Source: Candidatus Cloacimonadota bacterium
Lineage (GTDB): Bacteria > Hydrothermota > E44-bin80
Reading direction: 5' to 3'
Assembly (NCBI GenBank): GCA_004375785.1
Contig: SOKM01000029.1
Location: forward strand, 1-28,439
DNA: 28,439 bases
The notes under the pieces were generated by a model. It saw only the letters and a program-made list of their open reading frames with translations. It ran no database searches and was not told the origin of the DNA. Shown here one piece after another: positions 15,457 to 23,236 of this stretch (positions within the stretch are counted from its first letter, which is position 1; every line of letters begins with the position of its first letter). Position numbers and translations under genes: made by a program.

Positions 15457-15917
15457 AAAAGATAATGCTTGTTTTATCTAATATCAGTTTCTCAACTGCT
15501 TCTGTCTCCAGCGCAATAACAAAGGCAGAAAAAGAAGGTTATGAAATTATTATAACTTTTGTCCTTGATGAAGAAATACCAGAATCTGTTTCTTCCCTTC
15601 TTATGTATATAGGTTTTCTTGGACCTAAACCAACTAATGACTTAAGAATAACAATACTTGAAGAGTATAAGAAAAGGGCATATTCAGAGCTTGAGCGAGT
15701 TGAAAAACTTGTAAAGGAGAAAAAAATCCCCATGAAGAAGATATTGAGAGAAGGCAGATTTGTAGATGAGGTAATAAAGGTTCAGGAAGAAGAGAACGTA
15801 GATTTCGTTATAACATCAAGACCCCAAAGTCCATTATTTTCTCAAATCCTTTCAAGTTACAACGTTGAAGAATTGAAGAAAAATCTTGGAAAAAAATTGA
15901 TTATAATAGATGAATAA
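15453..15917 (+). CDS. UspA-like nucleotide-binding-fold protein
   Basis: 154 aa. The alpha/beta pattern of the universal stress protein fold is present: MKKIMLVLSNISFSTASVSSAI at the start, a middle strand EIIITFVLDE, EGRFVDEVIKVQEEENVDFVITSRP, and a final strand GKKLIIIDE. The ATP-binding GxxGx9GS loop of typical UspA is not evident (SRPQSPLFSQI occupies that place), so it may be a non-ATP-binding member. It overlaps the transporter stop (ATGA) and the phosphodiesterase start (8 nt), and is probably a regulatory or accessory protein of that operon. Usp proteins fused or linked to transporters are known; the partner role here is inferred. Confidence 0.75.
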   Translation: MKKIMLVLSNISFSTASVSSAITKAEKEGYEIIITFVLDEEIPESVSSLLMYIGFLGPKPTNDLRITILEEYKKRAYSELERVEKLVKEKKIPMKKILREGRFVDEVIKVQEEENVDFVITSRPQSPLFSQILSSYNVEELKKNLGKKLIIIDE

Positions 15918-17268
15918 GAGACTGATTGTTTTCGGACTTGATTGCGTCCCGCCATCACTACTCTTTGAGAAATGGAAAGCTCAACTCCCTGTTATGAAGA
16001 GCATCATTGATGGTTCTCTTTATGGTCCTTTAAGGTCTATAATGCCGCCTATTACTATACCTGCGTGGATGTCTATGCTCACATCAAAAAACCCGGGGAG
16101 ACTTGGATGTTATGGTTTCAGATCCAGGAAAGGACATTCTTACATTGATATTCAGATTGCAAACGCCAGAACAATACGGGAAAGAAAGGTATGGGAAATA
16201 CTTGGTGAACATAAAAAAAGAGTCATACTTATTGGCATCCCACAAACATACCCTCCTATAAGAGTGAATGGTATTTTAGTGAGTGGATTTATGACACCTT
16301 CTACCGATGTAGATTATACCTTCCCTCAGGAATTAAAGGAGGATATTATAACGAAGGTTGGCGACTACACGGTTGATGTAAAAGATTTCAGAACGGACAA
16401 TAAGGAATATATAAAAAAGCAAATCTTTGATATGACAGAAAAGAGATTCAAACTCCTAAAGTTTCTGCTTAATGAAAACGACTGGGATTTTGCAATGGTC
16501 GTGGAAATGGGGACGGATAGAATACACCACGCTTTCTGGAAATTTTTTGACTCAACTCACAGTAAGTTCACTCCAGAAAGCCCGTACTCGGATGTAATTC
16601 TTGACTATTACAGGCTTATAGATGAACGGATTGGAGAAATACTGAATGGTATATCTGGTGAAACGGGAATTATGCTCGTCTCTGACCACGGTGCAAAAAG
16701 GATGGACGGATGTTTTGCTATCAACGAATGGTTTCTAAAAAATGGATATTTGAAACTCAATTCATATCCAGATAAACCCGAAAGGTTTTCAAACCTTGAT
16801 ATTGACTGGAAAAACACAACAGCCTGGGGATGGGGAGGTTACTATGGACGGATATTTATTAATCTAAAAACAAGGGAAAGATATGGGACAGTAAACAGAG
16901 AAGATTATGATAAAGTTATAGAAGAAATAAAAAAAGGTATTACTGAAGATGCGCCTCAAGGGACTGTTGTTAAGAAACCGGCTGAATTATATCCAGAGGT
17001 GAGGGGAAACCCGCCTGATTTAATGGCATTCTTTGGTGACCTTTACTACAGGTCTATCTCAAGCATTGGATACAATAAATTCGTAACGGACGAAAACGAT
17101 ACAGGACCTGACGACGCAATGCACGATTACGACGGAATTTTTGTGTTAAAGAGTGATGAAGAAGGTAAAAGACTTGAAAACCTGAACATAAAGGATGTCG
17201 CTCCAACAATCCTCAATTTTTTTGACATTAAACCACCGGAGGATATGGAAGGAAAGGTAATAGGTTAA
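15910..17268 (+). CDS. AP-superfamily type I phosphodiesterase / nucleotide pyrophosphatase
   Basis: 452 aa. The alkaline-phosphatase-superfamily core is clear: metal ligand D11 in VFGLDCVPP, nucleophile T49 in PPITIPAWMSM, D203 and H207 in EMGTDRIHHAFW, D259-H260 in LVSDHGAKRMDG, and H405 in DAMHDYDGIF. This is the predicted phosphodiesterase/NPP-like branch found in many bacteria and archaea. It has no signal peptide, so it acts in the cytoplasm. The substrate (nucleotide, phospholipid head group or phosphonate) is unknown. It is third in the overlapping transporter-Usp-phosphodiesterase operon; start coupling by an 8-nt overlap supports the ATG at 15910. Confidence 0.88.
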   Translation: MNKRLIVFGLDCVPPSLLFEKWKAQLPVMKSIIDGSLYGPLRSIMPPITIPAWMSMLTSKNPGRLGCYGFRSRKGHSYIDIQIANARTIRERKVWEILGEHKKRVILIGIPQTYPPIRVNGILVSGFMTPSTDVDYTFPQELKEDIITKVGDYTVDVKDFRTDNKEYIKKQIFDMTEKRFKLLKFLLNENDWDFAMVVEMGTDRIHHAFWKFFDSTHSKFTPESPYSDVILDYYRLIDERIGEILNGISGETGIMLVSDHGAKRMDGCFAINEWFLKNGYLKLNSYPDKPERFSNLDIDWKNTTAWGWGGYYGRIFINLKTRERYGTVNREDYDKVIEEIKKGITEDAPQGTVVKKPAELYPEVRGNPPDLMAFFGDLYYRSISSIGYNKFVTDENDTGPDDAMHDYDGIFVLKSDEEGKRLENLNIKDVAPTILNFFDIKPPEDMEGKVIG

Positions 17269-17290
17269 GATAGCCGCAGGCTTCAGCACT

Positions 17291-17460
17291 ACGCACCTTA
17301 AAGAGACTGTGCCAAAATACCGCTTTTAGGTAGGCGCAGGCTTTAGCCTGCGAACTTAACTTCTTATAATACAATGAATTACGCAACCTAAAGGTTGCGG
17401 CTACCATGTAAAAATTCACATTTTGGCACAATCTCTAAAAGGTGCGGCTACCAAGTAAAA
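17291..17460. repeat. Nested inverted-repeat element (MITE- or REP-like)
   Basis: The outer arms 17292-17318 and 17420-17446 are inverted copies, 24 of 27 bases. Between them are two perfect palindromes: CGCAGGC-TTTA-GCCTGCG (17335-17352) and CGCAACC-TAAA-GGTTGCG (17382-17399). A direct repeat GGTTGCGGCTACCATGTAAAA-like / GGTGCGGCTACCAAGTAAAA also occurs (17393 and 17441). No protein is encoded. TATAAT at 17365-17370, without a good -35, may serve the next gene. This element fills the 204-nt gap between the phosphodiesterase and the APS-kinase-like gene. Confidence 0.75.
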
Positions 17461-17472
17461 GGAGGGAAGATT

Positions 17473-18012
17473 ATGAAAGGGATGGTTATACTTATCAGAG
17501 GATTGCCCTTCTCGGGAAAGACTAAAGTTGCTGAAAAATTAAAGGAGGAACTCGAAAAAAAGGAGATACATACGGTAATAATTGACCAGGAAACAATAAG
17601 AAAATCACTTTTCCCTGAGATTGACTATTCTTATGATAACTGGAACAAAATCATAGAAAGATTAAATTTTATTACAGGCATCCTAACAAAAGAGGGGCTC
17701 AATATAATAATCACAACTACTGTTCCGAAAAAGGAATTCGTTCAGATAGTTAGAGAGAAAAACGAAAGTTTTTTTGAAGTATTCCTTGCTCTTCCATCCG
17801 ATGTATGCAAAGAGAAAGATACGGAAGGAATTTTCCCTGATGTTGAAAAATCTTTTGAACCTTCTGACTTTCCAGATGTAAAGATTACTTCGATTGAACA
17901 GGTAGATGATATAATTCGAAGGTTCGAGGAACTGGGCTACATAGATGTTTATGACAGTGATGAGGAAGAAGAAATAAAGAAAAGACTTCAGAATTTAGGA
18001 TATATAGATTGA
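17473..18012 (+). CDS. APS-kinase-like (CysC-like) P-loop protein
   Basis: 179 aa from the ATG at 17473, chosen because GGAGGGAAG lies just before it; the open frame upstream lies inside the repeat element. Walker A is GLPFSGKT (10-17). The pattern TVIIDQETIRKSLFP, the FITGILTKEGLNIIITTT strand and DVCKEKDTEGIFPDVE parallel the adenylylsulfate kinase motifs (LDGDxxR, GxIxIxA, CExRDxKGLYxxA). DGD is replaced by DQE and the Arg of the CERD motif by Lys, so the substrate may not be APS. A C-terminal extension has an acidic run (DSDEEEE) between two copies of LGYID. No other sulfate-activation gene is visible nearby. Confidence 0.78.
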   Translation: MKGMVILIRGLPFSGKTKVAEKLKEELEKKEIHTVIIDQETIRKSLFPEIDYSYDNWNKIIERLNFITGILTKEGLNIIITTTVPKKEFVQIVREKNESFFEVFLALPSDVCKEKDTEGIFPDVEKSFEPSDFPDVKITSIEQVDDIIRRFEELGYIDVYDSDEEEEIKKRLQNLGYID

Positions 18013-18037
18013 CAAGTAAGAAAGTTTGTGATATATA
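18009..18037 (+). promoter_or_regulatory. Promoter of the small membrane protein gene
   Basis: TTGACA (18009-18014) overlaps the stop codon of the preceding gene. A 17-nt spacer and TATATA (18032-18037) follow. The leader contains the repeat hairpins and a GGGAGG site before the ATG at 18134. Confidence 0.75.
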
Positions 18038-18048
18038 GAAGACAACAA

Positions 18049-18092
18049 ATCGGGGTTAATCCCCTGCCGTGAGGCTGGAAGCCTCGCCTGTT
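18049..18092. repeat. Two adjacent palindromes in the leader (repeat copy 2)
   Basis: GGGG-TTAAT-CCCC (18052-18064) resembles the hairpins before thiC. 18069-18092 is the inverted copy of the repeat at 1357-1380 (23 of 24 bases). Both would be transcribed as hairpins in the leader of the next gene. Confidence 0.7.
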
Positions 18093-18133
18093 ATGTAAAT
18101 AAGCAAAGCAATGGATTAAGAAAGGGAGGAAAA

Positions 18134-18466
18134 ATGGAATGGTTACTTTTTGCAGGGCTTATACTCGTAATGAGCATCTTCTCTAAAGTCCCACAGATAG
18201 AAGAAGGGATAAAATTACTAAATGCTATCAAAATCCCTATCGGTGTCGTGGTTTTCTTCGTAGGACTCTCCTCATTTGATATGGGAGGAAGATATATCCC
18301 TGGTGCTTTAATGGGACTTATAGCCGGAACTACATTATTATTTAGTCTTTTTAAGCTCATTCCAAAAGCAGATATTTCTATTGAAAAAGTTTCTGCAATT
18401 CTCACAATCTTTGAGTTACCAATAGGAATACTCTCAATCCTTGCTGCATTTATTGCTATGTTTTAA
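18134..18466 (+). CDS. Small membrane protein with internal duplication
   Basis: Unrecognised 110-aa protein with about four hydrophobic segments. Two halves look related: IKIPIGVVVFFVGLSSF (about 35-51) and FELPIGILSILAAFIAM (about 93-109), each preceded by an amphipathic stretch (EEGIKLLNA and SIEKVSAIL). This suggests an ancient duplication or an inverted-topology pair. GGGAGG lies 7 nt before the ATG. The last 11 bp overlap the convergent gene at 18456. An inner-membrane location is certain enough; no function is claimed. Confidence 0.78.
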   Translation: MEWLLFAGLILVMSIFSKVPQIEEGIKLLNAIKIPIGVVVFFVGLSSFDMGGRYIPGALMGLIAGTTLLFSLFKLIPKADISIEKVSAILTIFELPIGILSILAAFIAMF

Positions 18467-19787
18467 GTTTCTTTTTCTTTGCAGCAGGGAAAAGCACATT
18501 ATTCAATATTAATCTGTAACCTGGTGAATTCTTGTGTAATTCAAGCCTTGTGGGAGGGTCTCCGACCAGGTGGGCATAATCTTCAGGGTCATGACCTCCC
18601 AAAAAGGTAAAACTTCCCTCCCCATAATTTCCGTGAATATACTTTGTCTCTTCCGTTCCTTTTATATCCCCCATAATCACTATAGACTTCTTCAGTTTTT
18701 CCCTTCTGAAACCCGAATCCTGACCAAGAAATTCCTTTACAAGTGCTATATGGTTCTGAGTAAGCATAGTCGGAACAGGGTCATATTTCGCTGAAAATTC
18801 AAAAAGTGAAAAATAGGTATCCTGTCCCCTCAGTTGAGCCTCCTTTGTTACATCTGCATCTGAATGTTCATAAATCAGCGGATTTGTTTCGAGCGTAAAA
18901 TCCTCAAATGCAAGGCATCTTGTAAAATCAATTTTATTTTTGTAATTTGCTTCCACAGGATCGTCATCAATTGGAACATCAACAATATCAACATTCTCAG
19001 CTGCGAGTGCAATATCGAGGGTAATAGGGGCAGAACACATCGCAAATACAAACCCTCCCTTTGCTATATATTGCTTTATATCTCTGGCAACACTATGCTT
19101 GAGATGCCAGACCTTCTTAAAACCAAGTTTCTTTGCCATTGCCTCATTGATACGCACACTTTCCTTATACCACTCTGCATTTCTAAACGAACTGTAAAAT
19201 TTCCCATACTGGCCCGTAAAATCTTCATGATGTAAGTGTAGCCAATCGTATTTGAAAAGTTCACCCTTCAATACCTCTTCATCCCATACCTTATCATAAG
19301 GAATCTTTGCATATGTCAATGTTAGTGTCACTGCATCGTCCCAAGGCTCTTTATTGGGTGGTGTGTAAATAGTAACTTTTGGGGGTTTTTCAAGAATAAT
19401 CTTCTCCATATTATTATCCTCAATGGTCTGATAAATAGAGACCACATCTGTCGAGGAAATTTTCTCAAATCGAACACCACGCAGAAGGCACATATCCCTT
19501 GCCTCCTTGAAATCATTAAAGAGAAAGGAACCACCTTTGTAATTAAGCAACCATTCCACATCTTCACCCTGTTCGAGCACCCAGTATGCAACACCGTAAG
19601 CCCTGAGGTGGTCGGTCTGTGTCATGTCCATAGGGATAAGAATACTTTTGGAATTGATAGAAAGAGGTAAACATAGAAAAACAACGAGGAATAAAATTTT
19701 TGGGTTGGTAAAAAAATTATTTCTTATTTTTGCTACTTGATTTTTTCTTACTCGATTCTCTTTTTCTTTCGTCTTTTTCTTTATCAT
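18456..19787 (-). CDS. Asparagine-synthetase-B-annotated family protein of unknown function, secreted
   Basis: About 443 aa. I recognise the family by MDMTQTDHLRAYGVAYWVLE, WLLNYKGGSFL, the middle HLHHEDFTGQYGKFY and the C-terminal block GGHDPEDYAHLVGDPPT to NNVLFPAAKKKKLKT. Homologues are common in Bacteroidetes-type genomes, where they are often labelled asparagine synthetase B, but no glutaminase or ATP-pyrophosphatase motif is visible, so that label should not be trusted. A hydrophobic signal (KILFLVVFLCLPLSINS) indicates export. The start is uncertain: the ATG at 19787 (or 19838) lies inside the Lys-rich tail of the upstream gene in another frame, while a start after that gene's stop would need a rare codon. 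It is the last gene of the sigma-54 cluster. Confidence 0.75.
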   Translation of the reverse strand: MIKKKTKEKENRVRKNQVAKIRNNFFTNPKILFLVVFLCLPLSINSKSILIPMDMTQTDHLRAYGVAYWVLEQGEDVEWLLNYKGGSFLFNDFKEARDMCLLRGVRFEKISSTDVVSIYQTIEDNNMEKIILEKPPKVTIYTPPNKEPWDDAVTLTLTYAKIPYDKVWDEEVLKGELFKYDWLHLHHEDFTGQYGKFYSSFRNAEWYKESVRINEAMAKKLGFKKVWHLKHSVARDIKQYIAKGGFVFAMCSAPITLDIALAAENVDIVDVPIDDDPVEANYKNKIDFTRCLAFEDFTLETNPLIYEHSDADVTKEAQLRGQDTYFSLFEFSAKYDPVPTMLTQNHIALVKEFLGQDSGFRREKLKKSIVIMGDIKGTEETKYIHGNYGEGSFTFLGGHDPEDYAHLVGDPPTRLELHKNSPGYRLILNNVLFPAAKKKKLKT

Positions 19788-20526
19788 TCTTTTTCTTCTC
19801 TTCACTCTTCTTCTTCTTGTCCTTTCTCTTCTTCTCATCCTCTTTCTTGCTCTTTTTCTCTGCTTCTTTCGTTCTCTTTGAAATTACTGATTTCTTCGCT
19901 CTCTTTACCGGTTCTATAATTTTTACCTTCTCTTTTTTCTCCCAGGTATCAGATATTCCATCGCCGTCCTTATCTATAAAATAATCATTTGTGAAATCTG
20001 TCCCTGGTTTTTTTGTTTTATTATTTTTATTGTTCTGTTGTAAATCGTTGATACCGTCATTATTTTTATCAACAAATCTATCTGTGTTATTAATGTTTAG
20101 AGATTTTCCATCCTTTTTTCTTTTACTCGGCTTACCGGAAATATCATTAAAACCATCGCCGTCAAAATCAATAATATTATCGTTAATGCCATCCCCATCT
20201 TCGTCCACAAAACTCGTATCTAAATCGTTTATTCCATCACCGTCTGCATCCTGGAAAAGGTCATTCTTGCCATCCTTGTCTTTGTCAACAAAAGAGAAAG
20301 GGCAGTTATATTTTTTTCCTGTCACATCGTTTACCCCATCGCCATCAGCATCTCTGAAAAGATCATTCTTGCCATCCTTGTTTTTATCTCTGAATCCAAT
20401 AAAGTTTTTCTTGAGTTCCTTCTTTGTCTCTTTTTTCTTTCCCTTATTTGTCTTCTCTATTGGATATAAATAGAAAGGGATTAGCATAAGTAAAAAGCAC
20501 ATCAAAACTATTCTTTTTCTCATCAT
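19717..20526 (-). CDS. Secreted thrombospondin-type-3-repeat calcium-binding protein with Lys-rich tail
   Basis: 269 aa. The signal peptide (1-22) is followed by a chain of DxDxDGxxD units (DKNKDGKND, DADGDGVND, DKDKDGKND, DADGDGIND, DEDGDGIND, DFDGDGFND, DKNNDGIND, DKDGDGISD), each a potential calcium site as in thrombospondin type 3 and dockerin-like loops. From about residue 205 the protein is nearly all Lys, Glu, Ser and Arg. The tail DNA is a purine tract on the coding strand and overlaps the start region of the next gene. It is probably a calcium-stabilised surface or periplasmic protein. It is fourth in the cluster, 52 nt after the PEGA gene. Confidence 0.85.
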   Translation of the reverse strand: MMRKRIVLMCFLLMLIPFYLYPIEKTNKGKKKETKKELKKNFIGFRDKNKDGKNDLFRDADGDGVNDVTGKKYNCPFSFVDKDKDGKNDLFQDADGDGINDLDTSFVDEDGDGINDNIIDFDGDGFNDISGKPSKRKKDGKSLNINNTDRFVDKNNDGINDLQQNNKNNKTKKPGTDFTNDYFIDKDGDGISDTWEKKEKVKIIEPVKRAKKSVISKRTKEAEKKSKKEDEKKRKDKKKKSEEKKKNDKEKDERKRESSKKKSSSKNKK

Positions 20527-20578
20527 CTTACTCCTCTACCATCATTATCAGAAAAATTAACATTTGTCAACAAATTTT

Positions 20579-21370
20579 TTACCAGAGTTTCCATTTCATA
20601 TATACCTTTACCCGTTCCCTGTCTCCAGGATAGAGATGTATCTCTTCCTCATATTTGTAATAACCTTTTTTGGTCAGCCGAAGTCTGTGTACTCCGGCTG
20701 GAACACCCGCTATTACTGCGGGTGTTTTACCAAAATATCTTCCATCAAGGTAAATTTTTGCTCCTCCCGGCTTTGATATAATCTGCATAGAACAACCATA
20801 TGGTGGATAAGGAAACGGTGGTGGTGGTGGTGGAGATAGAAAGTACTCGTCCTCCTCGCTATACTCAACGTAGAACTGACAGATATCAATTGCCCATCTT
20901 CCACTGTTACCACCGAGTATATCCTCATTAATCTTTTCTATTGCATTCATCGGGTCACCTTCTACTCTAAATTGTGACTCTCCTTCTTCTTCTTTGAAAA
21001 TAACAGGCATTCTCAAAGGTTCGATTGAGGCAATGGCACAGATAAATTCCTCACCTGGGGGGGCTTTAACCTTAAAGCTGAAATCATCATCATCCTCGGG
21101 AATCTGGTAGGTTCGGTTCGCCCTTATAAATCCTTGCTCTCCCACAGATTCAGGAAAAATAAGATTGATATTTCCATCAGTATCAATATCGTATACAATA
21201 ATGTACACATCCTCAGCTGCTCTGAATGAGATAAAAATGTGCTCACCATCATAATATACCGCATCATCTCCCTTATCAACTGATATATCAATCTCAAGAG
21301 TATTTACTTTCTGTGCTATTGAAATACTACAAAGGAAGAAAAGAGCAAACAGGGAAAAGACCCACTTCAT
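20579..21370 (-). CDS. DUF4384-like / PEGA-domain secreted protein
   Basis: 263 aa. Signal peptide MKWVFSLFALFFLCSISIA. Residues about 25-125 match the DUF4384-type beta domain (VYYDGEHIFISFRAAEDVYIIVYDIDTDG, then LIFPE). A Pro-rich linker (SPPPPPPFPYPPYG, about 178-191) leads to a C-terminal PEGA domain (about 194-263): IISKPGGAKIYLDGRYFGKTP, GVPAGVHRLRLTKKGYYKYE. PEGA domains are small surface or envelope beta modules thought to bind other envelope components. The gene starts 3 nt after the end of the Tyr/Trp-rich gene, so the two are translationally linked. Confidence 0.85.
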   Translation of the reverse strand: MKWVFSLFALFFLCSISIAQKVNTLEIDISVDKGDDAVYYDGEHIFISFRAAEDVYIIVYDIDTDGNINLIFPESVGEQGFIRANRTYQIPEDDDDFSFKVKAPPGEEFICAIASIEPLRMPVIFKEEEGESQFRVEGDPMNAIEKINEDILGGNSGRWAIDICQFYVEYSEEDEYFLSPPPPPPFPYPPYGCSMQIISKPGGAKIYLDGRYFGKTPAVIAGVPAGVHRLRLTKKGYYKYEEEIHLYPGDRERVKVYMKWKLW

Positions 21371-21373
21371 TCT

Positions 21374-22405
21374 CTATCTCCTTTTCCCTCTTTTACTACC
21401 TGGAGAAGTGGGGCCTCTGTTCTTTGGTGGCGAAGAAGAGCCACTCCGCGTGTACGGTCTTTTCACCGATTCTTCCGATTTTTTATTGGAAACCTTCTTT
21501 TTTTCACTTTTATTATCTTCTTTCTTTTTCTTCTTTTCATCATTTCTTCTTATAACATAAGGAGTAAATTTCTCTTCTTCCACATCCTCTTTCTTCTCAT
21601 AATCTTTGTAAGGTCTCTTACTGCTACCCTTAGAAAGTTCTCTTTCAGAAACACCTGAAATATGGTCGTCTACAACCTCTATGGGTTCATATCCACGCGT
21701 TTCTTTTTTTCTTCTTATTGTTGGCTCCTTACTTAATGGTTGTTTATTTATAGATGGAGTTTTAGTTCTATTCTCGGATCTTTTTATACTCCTTATACTT
21801 TTTATAGGGTCAACTTTAGCAATCTCAAGATTATGGTCTTTATGAGTCGGATTTCCAATTTTCATGCGGTCCTTATCCTTCCCATAATCCCTGGGTGGTT
21901 TTGAATTGTCCTTCCAGTTATTGTAAGCATAATCCTTACCACCTCCACCATAATTACCTGTCCTATAAGGCTTATGTCCGTCATAATAGTAGTCTCTCCA
22001 CCTTCCATATCCATCCCAGTAGTAGTCAGGATAGTAGTAATCATAATATGCATAATAGTGATTGTAATACGGTGGATAGTAATACCCGTAAGGATAATAG
22101 CAGTAATAAGGATAATAATAAGGATAGTGACCCCAGCCCCCCCAGAAACTTACATACCAACCAGGTGAATAATAGCAATAGTAGCTCGGTCCCCAGTAAC
22201 ACCAATAATAGTAGTCGTCATACCACCACGGGTACCAACTGTAGTAAGAATAGGAATAGTATGGATACCAGTGGTAATAGTTAACCTCATAGTATCCCCA
22301 TGCCCAGGGCGGTCCCCACCAGCGAGGACGTGCCTCTGCCCTCTCGACCGTAAAAGAGAGGAGAAGAACTGCGATGCAAACCAAAAATAGTATTTTTTTA
22401 ATCAT
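21374..22405 (-). CDS. Secreted Tyr/Trp-rich protein with basic C-terminal half
   Basis: 343 aa, not recognised. Signal peptide (1-25, ending AEA). The next 118 residues contain, by my count, 48 Tyr and 15 Trp, with Pro, Gly, His and Asp between them and only a few aliphatic residues; repeated units look like YYPYYCYYPYGYYYPPYY. The C-terminal half (about 150-343) is rich in Lys, Arg, Ser and Glu and looks disordered (RRKKETRGYEP, EKKKKKEDNKSEKKKVSNKK, SGSSSPPKNRGPTSPGSKRG). GGAGG lies 6 nt before the ATG; the gene follows the FN3 gene by 17 nt. It could be an adhesive, cross-linked or phase-separating surface protein, by analogy with Tyr-rich structural proteins; this is inference. Confidence 0.85.
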   Translation of the reverse strand: MIKKILFLVCIAVLLLSFTVERAEARPRWWGPPWAWGYYEVNYYHWYPYYSYSYYSWYPWWYDDYYYWCYWGPSYYCYYSPGWYVSFWGGWGHYPYYYPYYCYYPYGYYYPPYYNHYYAYYDYYYPDYYWDGYGRWRDYYYDGHKPYRTGNYGGGGKDYAYNNWKDNSKPPRDYGKDKDRMKIGNPTHKDHNLEIAKVDPIKSIRSIKRSENRTKTPSINKQPLSKEPTIRRKKETRGYEPIEVVDDHISGVSERELSKGSSKRPYKDYEKKEDVEEEKFTPYVIRRNDEKKKKKEDNKSEKKKVSNKKSEESVKRPYTRSGSSSPPKNRGPTSPGSKRGKRR

Positions 22406-22422
22406 TTTTTACCTCCTTCTTT

Positions 22423-23202
22423 TTATTGAACTTCATTAAGGCTTTCTCTGGTTCCAGGCGGTGCAAGTTCTCTGTTGCCTTCGTCAATCTGATATGCCCA
22501 GTCAAATTTACACCACCCATTACCATAATCAACTATCCTGAACTTTGCAAAATGGTTATCCCTTGTCCACACTATATATCCATGACCCACTATCAGTTCA
22601 ACCCATCCAAGGTACGACCATCCATACTCTGGAGCATAGTTTATACCATCAAGGTCATCCATATAACCAAAGTCCTGTATATCCGTGCTGTCATTTGCAC
22701 AATTCATATAATGAATTTCATAAAGCGTATCGTATTCATAATAAATATCTGTCTGAGTTCCATCATAAGGTAGAACTTCTCCTGATGAAAAATCAAACCC
22801 AGACTCAAACGGGTCGGTTAAATAACTCTTGAGTATATCTGTCCCCTCTGGTCTGGGCGTGTCGTAAACAAGGTCAGGAGAGAGGTCACTTTCGTTTCCT
22901 GCCTCGTCAAAGGCACTAACTGCATAATAATAGGTTACTCCATTAGTAACATTATAATCTACAAAGTATGGTGTAAAGACAGTTTCTATGAGGTCAAAAA
23001 ACCCTCCTGGTGAATAATTTCTGTAAACATTGTATCCCGCAAGATCCTTCTCATTATTTGGGTACCACTGTAGATAAACTGCTCTATCTCCTGTTATACT
23101 TATTACACCTCTTGGAACAGCAGGCGGTTCCGTATCAGGCTCAGAAATCTTGCAACATGAAATTAGAAGAAACAAAATCATTATAATCCCAACATATCTC
23201 AT
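22423..23202 (-). CDS. Fibronectin type III lipoprotein
   Basis: 259 aa. The signal ends in the lipobox LLISC (C15 or C16), followed by an FN3 domain (about 24-118): PPAVPRGVISITGDRAVYLQW, DLAGYNVYRN, NGVTYYYAVSAFDEAGNES. The C-terminal domain (about 120-259) is rich in Tyr, Asp and Trp with no motif that I recognise; it ends in a beta-rich WSYLGWVELIVGHGYIVWTRDNHFAKFRI region. It is probably an outer-membrane-anchored surface protein. It is the first gene behind the sigma-54 promoter; AGGAGG lies 8 nt before the ATG. Confidence 0.85.
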   Translation of the reverse strand: MRYVGIIMILFLLISCCKISEPDTEPPAVPRGVISITGDRAVYLQWYPNNEKDLAGYNVYRNYSPGGFFDLIETVFTPYFVDYNVTNGVTYYYAVSAFDEAGNESDLSPDLVYDTPRPEGTDILKSYLTDPFESGFDFSSGEVLPYDGTQTDIYYEYDTLYEIHYMNCANDSTDIQDFGYMDDLDGINYAPEYGWSYLGWVELIVGHGYIVWTRDNHFAKFRIVDYGNGWCKFDWAYQIDEGNRELAPPGTRESLNEVQ

Positions 23203-23236
23203 ATCTCATACCTCCTTTCTTCCAATAATAAAATAT

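Noticed and set aside
17222..17250. TTGACA inside the end of the phosphodiesterase gene as a promoter
   Set aside because: The possible -10 (TATGGA or ATGGAA) is poor and it lies in coding sequence; kept out as chance.
17422..17440. TTTGGCACAATCTC as a sigma-54 site
   Set aside because: There is no GC at the -12 position; the match is part of the inverted-repeat arm.
17395..17472. Longer N-terminus for the APS-kinase-like protein from 17395
   Set aside because: That stretch lies in the inverted-repeat element; a strong GGAGGG directly before the ATG at 17473 and the P-loop position support the shorter protein.
18456..19787. True asparagine synthetase
   Set aside because: There is no N-terminal Cys glutaminase signature or ATP-pyrophosphatase SGGxDS motif, and the protein has an export signal; only the traditional family label suggests it.
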